Assembly (NCBI GenBank): GCA_023511875.1
Contig: JAIMAQ010000002.1
Span: forward strand, 124,001 to 188,000
Direction of reading: 5' to 3'
DNA from: Thermoflavifilum sp.
GTDB taxonomy: Bacteria > Bacteroidota > Bacteroidia > Chitinophagales > Chitinophagaceae
Length of the DNA stretch: 64,000 nt
Shown: piece after piece, positions 19,730 through 28,315 of the stretch
How positions within the stretch are numbered: position 1 is the first letter of the stretch
Layout of the letters: each line of letters begins with the position of its first letter
Position numbers and translations under genes: made by a program
The notes under the pieces: generated by a model
Told to the model about the DNA's origin: nothing
The model's database searches: none
Seen by the model: the letters and a program-made list of their open reading frames with translations, nothing else

Positions 19730-20284
19730 GTGAGAAAGCCCACTACCATAGCATTATTATTATTGCTGGGTTTTTATGCCATAGGATATTACTTTGTGTA
19801 TCAGTTCATGCTTTATCAGCACAGTTTTGCTTCAGCAGACCAATTTTATCCAGGCAGCACTCAACATGCTCAAATAGCCATACTGAAAATTCCCGTTTAT
19901 CTTCCTTATCTCCCGCAAGCTACCGATGAAGAAAAAACCAATGGTAGTGTGCAGATAGATGGCATCTGGTATCGGGCTGTGAGCAAACATTTGTATCGAG
20001 ATACTCTCTACATCACCTGTGTGAAAGATCTTAAGCGCATGACTATCAATCAATGGTTTCACGATTTCTTACGATTTAGCTTTGGAAATGTAACTGGCCC
20101 CAACAATGGTCATCAAGATTTGTATAAATCATTTTTCAAAGAGTATTTAGCAGATGCATGTGTTTGCCATGTATATTCGTTTCAAGAGTCTACTTTTTAT
20201 TTTCCTGAACGAGAAAAGATAATTGCCACGCCCATACTCGAGCAACTTACTCCTCCTCCTAAATTATCGTTATGGGCTTGTTGA
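19730..20284 (+). CDS. uncharacterised membrane-anchored Bacteroidota protein
   Basis: 184 residues starting with GTG at 19730; the ATG two bases earlier is out of frame and hits a stop at once. One N-terminal transmembrane or signal segment (IALLLLLGFYAIGYYFVYQF) is followed by a soluble part with an IPVYLPYLP motif, then IDGIWYRAVSKHLYRDTLYITCV. The overall pattern resembles a family of small Bacteroidota proteins with no known function often found near TonB-dependent receptors; that link is from memory and unverified. It lies 14 bp after GH65 and is probably the last gene of that transcript. Three cysteines near the C-terminal half (ACVCH and the final Cys) are notable. Confidence 0.65.
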   Translation: MRKPTTIALLLLLGFYAIGYYFVYQFMLYQHSFASADQFYPGSTQHAQIAILKIPVYLPYLPQATDEEKTNGSVQIDGIWYRAVSKHLYRDTLYITCVKDLKRMTINQWFHDFLRFSFGNVTGPNNGHQDLYKSFFKEYLADACVCHVYSFQESTFYFPEREKIIATPILEQLTPPPKLSLWAC

Positions 20285-20425
20285 TTCATAGATGACAGTG
20301 ATTTTTTCAATGAGCGTATTTGCAGGTATTTAGCTTTTCGATTAGCTTAAATTGGTTTAAGGTGAACAGAATGCCTATTGATTTTCATTGCTGGATGAAA
20401 TGACTCAACAAGCTTAGCTTTCCTT

Positions 20426-20448
20426 CTTCGATAAAACTTTTATCGAAG
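20426..20448. promoter_or_regulatory. perfect palindrome upstream of the AhpD-like gene
   Basis: CTTCGATAAAA and TTTTATCGAAG are an 11-bp perfect inverted repeat around a single C, 36 bp before the ATG at 20485. With a 1-nt centre it cannot form a good RNA hairpin at full length, so a dimeric repressor site is the better reading. An intrinsic terminator of the upstream gene is less likely because no T-run follows. Confidence 0.5.
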
Positions 20449-20484
20449 CTATGTTTATTTCTTCACCCTTAAACCATTAATCTC

Positions 20485-21030
20485 ATGTCTTGCTATATTC
20501 AGTTATCTGATCCAACATTGCCTGGAATTATAGGGTTATTGAATTATCGTCCTGAAACGGCCAAACCTCTTTGTGCGCTTGCAGAAGCATTGCTTCGTAC
20601 CGATGAAGGGTTGAGTGCATTAGAAAGAGAATGGATTGCCTCTTATGTATCTTATTTAAACGGTTGTCATTTCTGTCACACATCACATGGCGCAGCTAGC
20701 TGTGCACATGCCCATCGTTCGGTAGATATGATTGATGAAATCGAAAAAGGGCCAGCATCAGATCAAATCTCTAACAAACTCAAAGCATTATTAGTCATTG
20801 CTGGTCAAGTGCAAAAAGGTGGTAAGTGTGTGACCGAGGCAGCCATTCATGCAGCCCGAGCAGCAGGTGCAACCGATTTGGAAATACATGATACAGTATT
20901 GATTGCTGCTGCATTTTGCATGTATAATCGTTATGTAGACGGCCTGCATACTTGGGCCCCTGCAGAGCGAGAAGCATATGCAGAAGAAGGCCGTCAAATG
21001 GCATTCGAAGGATACATGCGGCATTTTTAA
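20485..21030 (+). CDS. AhpD-like / carboxymuconolactone decarboxylase family (peroxidase-related) protein
   Basis: 181 residues, all-helical AhpD fold. The redox centre is C61-H-F-C64 followed by HTSHG, the pattern of peroxidase-related CMD proteins. Such enzymes use the CxxC pair to reduce peroxides or act as thiol-disulphide partners; a decarboxylase role is not expected when the CxxC is present. No signal peptide is seen, so it is cytoplasmic. It is separated from the next gene by 139 bp containing a hairpin, and all three genes to 23859 read in the same direction. The palindrome just upstream suggests dedicated control. Confidence 0.82.
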   Translation: MSCYIQLSDPTLPGIIGLLNYRPETAKPLCALAEALLRTDEGLSALEREWIASYVSYLNGCHFCHTSHGAASCAHAHRSVDMIDEIEKGPASDQISNKLKALLVIAGQVQKGGKCVTEAAIHAARAAGATDLEIHDTVLIAAAFCMYNRYVDGLHTWAPAEREAYAEEGRQMAFEGYMRHF

Positions 21031-21061
21031 GAAGTAAATCAAACTCGTTTATTGGGTAAAA

Positions 21062-21111
21062 GGATAAATACGAGACGGCGTGGTGGATTCTTCCTCCACG
21101 GTTCTTTATCC
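21062..21111 (+). ncRNA. imperfect leader hairpin between the AhpD-like and CRTAC1 genes
   Basis: GGATAAA (21062-21068) pairs with TTTATCC (21105-21111), and inside it CGTGGTGGA (21079-21087) pairs with TCCTCCACG (21092-21100) with one mismatch. The internal loop is purine-rich on the left. No T-run follows. It may be a partial terminator or an RNA control element; nothing identifies it as a known riboswitch. Confidence 0.35.
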
Positions 21112-21169
21112 ATCATAAAAAAGAATATATGCATTAGTTGATGAAGCAACATGTGCGAGTTTAAACCTG

Positions 21170-22987
21170 ATGAGTATGATCAACAATCAACAACGTTCAA
21201 AATGGATTACCACTGTGGTGTTTGTTTCCTTGCTAGTATTTACGGCATTTTCCTCCAGGAAAAATCTTTTTCATGCCGAAGAGCAACAAATGCAGAAAGA
21301 TAAAGCCTTGAAAGAGTTTGGATTTTATCTACAGCCTATTACTCAACAAGCAGGGATTAATTTCCGACATCAATCTCCTGTACTCGATGCACAACTCAAA
21401 CATATTGAAGCACAAATAGCTTCTATGGGGGCTTCAGTATCGGTTGTAGATTTTGATCAAGACGGTTGGGATGATTTGTATTTTACGAATAGCCGTCAAG
21501 GAAGTCAAAATGCTTTATATCGAAATTTACACAATGGTAAGTTTGAAAATGTTGCTGCACAAGTAGGCTTAGCCAATCTCAATGACTCTACAACTGGAGT
21601 TTCGATGGGTGCTGTGTGGGGAGATTACGACAATGATGGTTATCCAGATGTGTTGATTTACAAATGGGGTAAACCAGAATTATTTCACAATGATCATGGG
21701 AAACGATTTGTAAATGTAACCGATAGCAGCGGCTTGCCCAAATGGGTGAATGCAAATTGTGCTATTTGGCTGGATTTCAATAATGATGGATTACTTGACT
21801 TATTTATCGGAGGCTATTATAGCGAAAAACTCAATTTATTTCATACCCATACCACGAAAGTAATGCCCGAAAGTTTTCGTTATGCCAATAATGGCGGAAG
21901 AAAATATTTACTTGAAAATATGGGTAATGGAAAATTCAAAGATGTAACCGAGCAATATGGCTTAAATTCTACCCGCTGGGTGTTGGCTGCAGGAGCTGCA
22001 GACGTGAATGGTGATGGATATCCAGATTTGTTTATTGCCGACGATTATAATGTAAATGAATTATATATCAACGATCATGGCAAACGATTTATAGAAGTAG
22101 GTCGACAGGCTGGTATCGGCAATATTCCCAAAAGTGGCATGTGTGTGACGTTTGGCGATATCAACAATACGGGGAAAATAGGTATTTATAACACTACAAT
22201 TACCGAAAAAGGTGTTTTAGTGCAGAGCAATAATTATTGGCAACCTACCGATGCATCATCATCATCTTCTTCTTCATATCCACACTATGTGAATCTGGCA
22301 CAGCTTGCTGGAATCGACGATGCAGGATGGAGTTATGGATCACAATTTGGAGATCTCAACAACGATGGGTATCAAGATTTGTATGTAACAAATGGATATA
22401 TTTCAGGTCGGAAAGGCACTTCATATTGGTATGATTATGCAAAGATTACCAGTGGGAATAAAGCCATCATTGAGGATGCACGCAACTGGCCTCCCATGAA
22501 TGGTGAAAGCCAATCTGGCTATGAACAAGACAAGGTTTGGCTCAACACTGGTAAGGGCAGTTTCACAGATGTTTCCCAAGAAGTATGTCCATATATGACT
22601 TACGATGGTAGAGCAGTTGCATTAGCCGATTTGTGGAATAATGGTCGGCTCGATGTGGTTGTAGCCAATCAAAACAATGTGCCTGTGTTGTTCAAAAATG
22701 AGTCGGGAAACCATAATCACTGGATAGAATTTGATTTACATGGTACGGTGAGCAATGCAGATGCTGTAGGGGCAAAGGTTTTACTGGAATGGAATGGGAT
22801 GCAGCAAATTCAAGTAGTGACAGACGGCATAGGTTTTTCTTCACAAAATAGTCATCGCATTCATTTTGGATTGGGCAAAAGCACACGAGTAGATCGAGTA
22901 GAGATCTTCTGGCCATCGGGCAAACGCACCATTTTAACAGATCTTCAAGCAGATAAATTATACAAAATTGTTGAAGGGAAATCTTAA
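21170..22987 (+). CDS. CRTAC1-type FG-GAP/ASPIC protein, UnbV-like
   Basis: 605 residues (ATG at 21170 or 21176). An N-terminal hydrophobic segment (TTVVFVSLLVFTAFSS) exports or anchors it. It then has one FG-GAP propeller (DFDQDGWDDLYFTN, DYDNDGYPDVLIY, DFNNDGLLDLFIGG, DVNGDGYPDLFIAD, DLNNDGYQDLYVTN) and a C-terminal ASPIC/UnbV domain (DAVGAKVLLEWNGMQQ, then FGLGKSTRVDRVEIFWPSG). This single-propeller layout is that of human CRTAC1 and of the UnbV/E4 proteins of enediyne clusters. It is distinct from the 1100-residue double-propeller lipoproteins upstream. It is followed 20 bp later by an RnfD/UnbU-like gene, the same pairing seen in those clusters. A seven-Ser tract occurs near residue 363. 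Confidence 0.88.
   Translation: MSMINNQQRSKWITTVVFVSLLVFTAFSSRKNLFHAEEQQMQKDKALKEFGFYLQPITQQAGINFRHQSPVLDAQLKHIEAQIASMGASVSVVDFDQDGWDDLYFTNSRQGSQNALYRNLHNGKFENVAAQVGLANLNDSTTGVSMGAVWGDYDNDGYPDVLIYKWGKPELFHNDHGKRFVNVTDSSGLPKWVNANCAIWLDFNNDGLLDLFIGGYYSEKLNLFHTHTTKVMPESFRYANNGGRKYLLENMGNGKFKDVTEQYGLNSTRWVLAAGAADVNGDGYPDLFIADDYNVNELYINDHGKRFIEVGRQAGIGNIPKSGMCVTFGDINNTGKIGIYNTTITEKGVLVQSNNYWQPTDASSSSSSSYPHYVNLAQLAGIDDAGWSYGSQFGDLNNDGYQDLYVTNGYISGRKGTSYWYDYAKITSGNKAIIEDARNWPPMNGESQSGYEQDKVWLNTGKGSFTDVSQEVCPYMTYDGRAVALADLWNNGRLDVVVANQNNVPVLFKNESGNHNHWIEFDLHGTVSNADAVGAKVLLEWNGMQQIQVVTDGIGFSSQNSHRIHFGLGKSTRVDRVEIFWPSGKRTILTDLQADKLYKIVEGKS
22254..22277 (+). repeat. short TCA/TCT triplet tract in the CRTAC1 gene
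   Basis: A run of catcatcatcatcttcttcttcat encodes about seven consecutive serines between two propeller repeats. Loss or gain of a triplet would keep the frame and change only a linker. Confidence 0.55.
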
Positions 22988-23007
22988 AGAAAACTCTTTT
23001 TAGTTAA

Positions 23008-23859
23008 ATGATGAATCAATCATACGCTATGGCATGGTTAACAGAAAATAAGAAAGGGTATTTTCAATATGTTCCTCCTGCTTTTATTACGTTGTTGCTT
23101 ACTATTGGGCAGCTTAGCTTTGGCATGCTTGATAGCTACATCAACCTGGTAACAGCGATTGTTACTGCAGTGCTTACCGAGTGGGTACTTTCTAGATGGG
23201 TATTTGGTATTCGCAAGAATTTATCTAGTGCTTATATTTCTGGCATTAGTGTAGGTATTTTGATTCGTTCTACCTTGTTATGGCCTTATATGGTTACTTC
23301 TATGTTGTCGATTATGTCGAAATATGTATTGCGTTATAAAGGACGTCATTTATGGAATCCTTCCAACTTTGGGGTATCGTGGATGTTGTTTATGGCACCT
23401 GCTGATGTAGCCGGATTAAGTATTCAATGGGGAAGTAATTGGTTGCCTTTGGTGGTGATTTGGACGCTCGGATTCATCATTGTATATCAGGCTAAACGAT
23501 TACAGGTTACATTGGCTTATGTGATCAGTTTTATTATCCTGGCATATGTGCGAAGCCTAATCGTAGGCGACACATTTTGGGCTGAGCTATCTCCCCTCAC
23601 CGGTCCTATGTATCAGCTGTTTGTCTTTTTTATGATCACTGATCCAGCCACTACTGTATCTACACCCAAAGGAAGGATATGGGTAGCTATTCTGGTGGCT
23701 ATAGTGGAATTCTTTTTACGCTTAGCGCACTTTATTTATGCACCGTTTTATGCCTTATGCATTGTAGGCCCTATTGCTAAATATATAGATTTACGGAGGC
23801 AATCTATCAAAACCAGCACACCTGTAACTGCATTCTCACAAGTAGCTATCACTTCCTAA
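23008..23859 (+). CDS. RnfD/NqrB-like (UnbU-like) multi-spanning membrane protein
   Basis: 283 residues with about eight to ten predicted transmembrane helices. The motifs HLWNPSNFGV (~114-123) and FFMITDPATTVSTPKGR (~207-223) are those of the RnfD/NqrB family, whose members carry FMN and riboflavin in ion-pumping redox complexes. A clear [ST]GAT flavinylation motif is not seen in this shorter protein, so covalent flavin is uncertain. No other Rnf or Nqr subunit is nearby, so this is a stand-alone paralogue. Its pairing with the CRTAC1 gene mirrors the UnbV-UnbU (E4-E5) pair of enediyne loci. Role: possibly membrane electron transfer to or from a surface partner, unproven. Confidence 0.8.
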   Translation: MMNQSYAMAWLTENKKGYFQYVPPAFITLLLTIGQLSFGMLDSYINLVTAIVTAVLTEWVLSRWVFGIRKNLSSAYISGISVGILIRSTLLWPYMVTSMLSIMSKYVLRYKGRHLWNPSNFGVSWMLFMAPADVAGLSIQWGSNWLPLVVIWTLGFIIVYQAKRLQVTLAYVISFIILAYVRSLIVGDTFWAELSPLTGPMYQLFVFFMITDPATTVSTPKGRIWVAILVAIVEFFLRLAHFIYAPFYALCIVGPIAKYIDLRRQSIKTSTPVTAFSQVAITS

Positions 23860-24490
23860 GCCTTGAATCCAGGTTTTTTATGCAAGTAAATGGATATATG
23901 TTTTCATCATGCTGTATAAGCAGCTTGAGATATGATTTGATGTTGAAGAAGAATTTTCAATGATCATTTCGAGATGATTAACTGTATTGAATGTACACCA
24001 GTATGCGTATTTTTTGAATAGATGAATATTCTTCTATATGCTGATGATGTGTAACTAAAAGAGAGTATGAAGCCATAAACATTATCTCTAGTCTTCTTTC
24101 TTTGTCTTGAAACCTAATCAAATGAAGACTACAGATGAATAATTAAAATTGGCCGCATTTGGTGCGGAAAATGAAGCACTCCAATGTGATTTCATATGTT
24201 TAATTATCTTCTTGATACATGAGCTTCCCCCTATATCCCACCTCATTTTCCGCTTTACGCTGCGTATTCACAAATTTTCTCATACCGGTTGAGATGATTA
24301 TTAGGAAACCTTTATTTCAAATCAGTATTTAGATGGGTAAATGATTTTCTGGAGAAAGGTAGTATTCGGTGGATAAAAATTAAATAACATGAAGCTTTAA
24401 TAAAATTGTTTAATCTACATGAGTTTGGCTCATCTTCTTGATATTGTTAATCGCTGATCGAGAAATTGATCTCGACTATTTGTGGTGATT
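23860..24490. other. 631-bp AT-rich region without recognisable genes
   Basis: No ORF of useful length, tRNA or known RNA was recognised. It holds one separated inverted repeat, GCGGAAAATGA (24164-24174) and TCATTTTCCGC (24243-24253), and a small local stem CCGCA/TGCGG at 24153-24168. The region lies between convergent genes (RnfD-like on plus, YdeI-like on minus) and may be decayed sequence. Confidence 0.6.
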
Positions 24491-25072
24491 TTACCTATCA
24501 TGTAAACCTTTTCCATGGAGTATTTTAGGGAGGGACATGTTTATTCGTTGCATTCTTGTTGTAATGCGTTTGGCTTGCGAAAAGTAAAGTAGGTAGGCTC
24601 GTTGCCTACCGGGAGTTAACGCATAAAAAGCTTTTTTTATTTCGGGTTGCTGTTGGAGAATTTCTTCAAATTCTTTTGGTATTAAATGATTCCAATTTTT
24701 ATGTAAATGGGGTTGTATGCCCAACTTTTCTACGTTAATGGCTTCTAGAATGTAATTTTTCAATATTTGATGATGTCGTTGGATAGTTGATATATCTGTA
24801 AACCTGATTTGTCGAGGAAGTTGCACATGAGGCGTTTGCTGAATAAGCAGATGGTGCGGATCTGGTAGCAAGGATCCTTTGAAAAAAAGTAATGCACAAT
24901 AATTTTTGAATGTGTGGATCACCACAATATTTTTATTTTGATACACATAGCAAGGGCAGTTCCACTTAAATGTTTCTTGCAGGCCACATTCTAGCACAAT
25001 TGTTCTTAGCAAGCGAATCTCATCTTGCCATTTTTCCGCATGTTCAACATAGTGGTCGACCCTTGCATCCAT
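24491..25072 (-). CDS. YdeI/OmpD-associated protein with DUF1801 domain
   Basis: 193 residues from the ATG at 25072; the open frame extends to 25132, but the internal start fits the family N terminus (MDARVDHYVEHAEKW). The N-terminal part (~1-120) is a DUF1801-like domain with the FKWNCPCYVYQ segment. The C-terminal part carries the YdeI signature ALTPGRQRAYLLYFSQAK and ends with the usual PKILHGKGLHDR. The family is soluble and of uncertain function; some members are linked to stress or bacteriocin protection. It is downstream of the MFS gene with a hairpin between them. Confidence 0.85.
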   Translation of the reverse strand: MDARVDHYVEHAEKWQDEIRLLRTIVLECGLQETFKWNCPCYVYQNKNIVVIHTFKNYCALLFFKGSLLPDPHHLLIQQTPHVQLPRQIRFTDISTIQRHHQILKNYILEAINVEKLGIQPHLHKNWNHLIPKEFEEILQQQPEIKKAFYALTPGRQRAYLLYFSQAKRITTRMQRINMSLPKILHGKGLHDR

Positions 25073-25138
25073 CGGATAGTAGATTTGATGATGAAAATAC
25101 AATATTTCGTTGTATGAAAAATGTTGCTTCAAGAGTTC

Positions 25139-25172
25139 ATGTTATTTCTGCTGAGTAAAGCTGAAATAACAT
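25139..25172 (-). terminator. hairpin after the MFS gene
   Basis: ATGTTATTTC at 25139-25148 pairs perfectly with GAAATAACAT at 25163-25172, loop 14 nt with further GCT/AGC pairing inside. It abuts the MFS stop codon on the minus strand. No strong T-run follows, so termination may be partial. Confidence 0.5.
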
Positions 25173-26809
25173 CATGTTCGCGCAATAGGTATTTCATCCA
25201 CAATAGTGTGTACCTTTTGGATTTCTTCAGCCGTGATATCTTCTAGACGACGTTTATGGGTTTCGATACCCAGCAGAATCATAGCTATTATGGCCAGCAT
25301 CAAGGGGATGGCCCCCATCAGTGCAGTTGCTGTAAGAGAAGGAGGAGCTATTGCTAGAGCCACCAAAGCGATGATGAATACGCCTGCAATTTGGCTAGTA
25401 CCAGAGATCAATCCACTTCCTCGCGAACGAATAGCTGTAGGATAAATCTCGACGGCATATGCAGAAAGCACAGACATAATTGCGCTCACGCCCCAAATGG
25501 GTAAAATCAATAACACATAGAGCAATAATGGATGTTGTACCACTTGATCGCCCAAGATAATGAAGCCTATCATAGAGGCTGCAGTGAGTGTCGTCAATAA
25601 AATAATAGTGCGTTTGCTACTCCATAAGCCGTACAAGGCTGCAATAAGAAAGTTTAAAGGGAAGCCAATTAAAGCGGCATTGCGCAGGATCTCAAAAGAT
25701 CGAGCCTGTGAAAATCCCAGCCGTTGTAAATTAGAAGGTATCCACAGTTGAAAACCAAATCGTATGAAGCCGGCTCCTAAAGCTAATAGGACCACAGCAC
25801 CTGTGATTCCCAAAAAAGGAGAAGCAAACAAATGCCGAAATGAGTGAGAGAAATTGGCAGATGATTTCGCTGCATCTGCTTGTTGGGTTACAGCCACTGC
25901 ACCAAAGCGTTTCATCACTTTTTCGGCTTCAGATGTATAGCCGTGCAAGAGCAAAAAGCGAGGCGATTCGGGTATCCAGTGATTGAGCAAGATCAACAAT
26001 ATTCCTGTAGGAAAGCCAATGAGCCAAAGTATTCGCCAGTTGTAATCTGGCACAAGCCAAGAAGCTAATGCACTGGTGATCAAATATGCACCTGCAATAT
26101 CGCCTCCAATCAACACCATTAGCCAACCGCGATGCCGTGCGGGAATACATTCGGCCATCAAGGTAAACAAGATTGGTAACATTCCTCCCACGCCAAATCC
26201 CATGATCAAACACATCATACAATTCATCCAGAATTCGGGCATAGCACCACAGGCACTGGTAGCAATAAATACTACTGCAGCCATTAAAATGGAAGCCCTA
26301 CGACCGATGCGATCACTCATCCATCCCCAAATAAACGAACCCATCACCGTACCTGTGATGCCACAGAGTGGCAACAAAGCCACTGGTATCCGAGCATGCG
26401 GATTAATGGGCGATTTTAATCCATATTCTTGAGCTGCGCCAGGCACCACAAAAGAGAGAATAGTAGGCTTCATCACATCGAGTGTCATGGCCAATGCCAT
26501 CGCCAGCAATAGGGCAATATGCGGCCAGCGAATGGGTGCATCGTCCATAGCACGGATTTGTAGAAAAGGCTGATTGTGAGAAACAATGGGCTTTTCAGGA
26601 ATAAGGCCATATATGGTCAATATCAATCCTATGGCCATCAAGATCATGCCTGCAGCCATAGTCCAATCGACTCGCATACCCACTAAACGATAGCCCATGC
26701 TTTGTGCATGAAAATACATGGGCAACTGCATAACCATTCCTATACACACGATGATGCAGCCTATCCAGAAAATGGTTTTACGGGTAAAATGTTGAAAAAT
26801 CATAGGCAA
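25172..26809 (-). CDS. major facilitator superfamily transporter, sugar-porter-like
   Basis: 545 residues with two extra N-terminal hydrophobic segments (~11-30 and ~50-68) before a standard 12-helix MFS core. The loop-2/3 motif GWMSDRIGRRASI and the central PESPRFLLLHG segment are those of the sugar porter/SV2-like branch, which also includes aromatic-acid and metabolite symporters. Expected role: proton-driven uptake or export of a small organic solute through the inner membrane. It is divergent from the AsnB-like triad (180-bp shared upstream region), so it may transport that pathway's substrate or product; this is speculative. Confidence 0.88.
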   Translation of the reverse strand: MPMIFQHFTRKTIFWIGCIIVCIGMVMQLPMYFHAQSMGYRLVGMRVDWTMAAGMILMAIGLILTIYGLIPEKPIVSHNQPFLQIRAMDDAPIRWPHIALLLAMALAMTLDVMKPTILSFVVPGAAQEYGLKSPINPHARIPVALLPLCGITGTVMGSFIWGWMSDRIGRRASILMAAVVFIATSACGAMPEFWMNCMMCLIMGFGVGGMLPILFTLMAECIPARHRGWLMVLIGGDIAGAYLITSALASWLVPDYNWRILWLIGFPTGILLILLNHWIPESPRFLLLHGYTSEAEKVMKRFGAVAVTQQADAAKSSANFSHSFRHLFASPFLGITGAVVLLALGAGFIRFGFQLWIPSNLQRLGFSQARSFEILRNAALIGFPLNFLIAALYGLWSSKRTIILLTTLTAASMIGFIILGDQVVQHPLLLYVLLILPIWGVSAIMSVLSAYAVEIYPTAIRSRGSGLISGTSQIAGVFIIALVALAIAPPSLTATALMGAIPLMLAIIAMILLGIETHKRRLEDITAEEIQKVHTIVDEIPIART

Positions 26810-26940
26810 TTCAAATTACAGGAGTAAATCAATACTTTCTTTTTCGATCCAGCTTATCAGCAATATTTTATATGTAGGTATACAACATGAACAAAGCATT
26901 TTAAGAAATGTTTATATCGCTCGCTATACAAGAATTTTGA

Positions 26941-26948
26941 TAGTTTTG
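26941..26948 (+). promoter_or_regulatory. -7 box upstream of the AsnB-like triad
   Basis: TAGTTTTG matches TAnnTTTG and lies 42 bp before the ATG at 26990. A -33 TTTG at correct spacing is not evident; a TTTA sequence is the nearest candidate at about 26 nt. Confidence 0.4.
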
Positions 26949-26989
26949 TTTAAGTAAATATTTTCAGCACATAAAATTATAAAATCTAT

Positions 26990-28315
26990 ATGTCTATCGC
27001 ATTACCTGTTCAAGATTTCGTGAATTTACTCGATCATCAACGAAATCTGATTTTAAATATGACGATTGCTGAGGCCGAGCAGCTCATCTTATCGGGAGAA
27101 CCAGATGCCGTTGGTCGCATTGAGGGGCAATTTGCACTGGTGGTGCGACGAGGTCAAGAGATTTGGATGGCACGTTCTATAGGTCGGCCGATGCGTTATT
27201 TTTTGGCTAAGCAAGCAGATGGTCCATTGTTGATTGTGGCCGAACGTATCGATGAAATCGTAGACGAACTCAAGCGTCGTGGATTGGCTGAGCAATTTCA
27301 CCCTTCATATACCCGAATGGTGCCTGCACATTATGTAGTGCGTTTGCCATTGGTAGGATGTCCTGATCCCAACCCCGTTTATGAACGGTATTTCACTCCT
27401 CAACGCAATAGCATGCCAGCCGACTTGGATCTTATTGGGAGCGCCTATATAGGCACGCTTGCTCAAGTATGTCGGAAATGGCTCATGCAAGTACCCGAGA
27501 AAGAACCCATTGGGGTATTGTTTTCGGGAGGTATAGACAGTGGTTCGGTGTTTTTAGTGCTGTATCATGAAATGTTACAATTAGGAATGTCGCCGCAACG
27601 GTTGAAAGCATTTACACTTTCTGTGCAAGATGGGCCAGATGCTCGGCAGGCTTATGATTTCCTCCATCAATTGGGTTTAAGCTTGTTTTTGGAAGTAATG
27701 GAAGTGCCTGCTTCTGCTATCGATTATCGCGAGGCGATTCGGGTGATTGAAGATTATAAGCCACTAGATGTAGAAGCTGCAGCCATGACATTGGCTTTAT
27801 GCAAACAAATTCGCAAACAATATCCCACATGGAAATATTTAGCCGATGGAGATGGAGGAGATGAAAATCTGAAAGATTATCCCATTGAAGAAAATAGTGA
27901 ACTCACCATACGCAGTGTATTAAATAATCCGCTCTTGTATCATGAAGGATGGGGAGTAGATAAAATGAAGCATTCTCTGACGTATTCGGGTGGGATGAGT
28001 AGAGGCCATGTGCGAGCCTATGCACCGGCTTCTGTATTGGGCTTTATACCCTTTAGCCCATATGCTTTACCTGAAGTGATTGCAGTTTCAGAAGGCATTC
28101 CATTCATTGAGCTTACTCAGTGGAGTCATGAAAAACTATATGCTTTAAAAGGCGAAATTGTGCGGAGAGGGGTGAAAGCCATAACAGGTTTTGACATGCC
28201 GGTGTATCCCAAGCGTCGGTTTCAACACGGAGCGGCCAAGCCTGAGCTTTATACCCAACTATTTCCAGGGAATGAATGGACCTATCGCATGTATTTTCAA
28301 TCGCTTTATGCCTGA
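26990..28315 (+). CDS. asparagine-synthetase-like ATP-dependent amide-forming enzyme lacking the glutaminase Cys
   Basis: 441 residues. The C-terminal synthetase domain is clear: the ATP-pyrophosphatase loop SGGIDSGSV (179-187) and a YLADGDGGDEN segment (~281-291). The N-terminal ~150 residues keep only remnants of a class-II glutamine amidotransferase fold (GRIEGQFALVVRRGQEIW, then LIVAERIDEI). They start MSIALP, so the nucleophilic Cys2 is absent. The enzyme should activate a carboxylate as acyl-AMP but needs ammonia or an amine from elsewhere. Relatives without glutaminase include beta-lactam synthetase and lasso-peptide cyclases. The stop overlaps the start of the radical SAM gene (ATGA-type junction), so these are coupled. 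Substrate unknown. Confidence 0.83.
   Translation: MSIALPVQDFVNLLDHQRNLILNMTIAEAEQLILSGEPDAVGRIEGQFALVVRRGQEIWMARSIGRPMRYFLAKQADGPLLIVAERIDEIVDELKRRGLAEQFHPSYTRMVPAHYVVRLPLVGCPDPNPVYERYFTPQRNSMPADLDLIGSAYIGTLAQVCRKWLMQVPEKEPIGVLFSGGIDSGSVFLVLYHEMLQLGMSPQRLKAFTLSVQDGPDARQAYDFLHQLGLSLFLEVMEVPASAIDYREAIRVIEDYKPLDVEAAAMTLALCKQIRKQYPTWKYLADGDGGDENLKDYPIEENSELTIRSVLNNPLLYHEGWGVDKMKHSLTYSGGMSRGHVRAYAPASVLGFIPFSPYALPEVIAVSEGIPFIELTQWSHEKLYALKGEIVRRGVKAITGFDMPVYPKRRFQHGAAKPELYTQLFPGNEWTYRMYFQSLYA

Noticed and set aside
19832-20062. Minus-strand frame inside the small membrane protein gene
   Set aside because: Mirror frame of a better-supported gene, with no recognisable features.
20485-23859. Full enediyne biosynthetic cassette
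   Set aside because: No enediyne polyketide synthase, thioesterase or other cassette gene is within the window; only the UnbV/UnbU-like pair is present.
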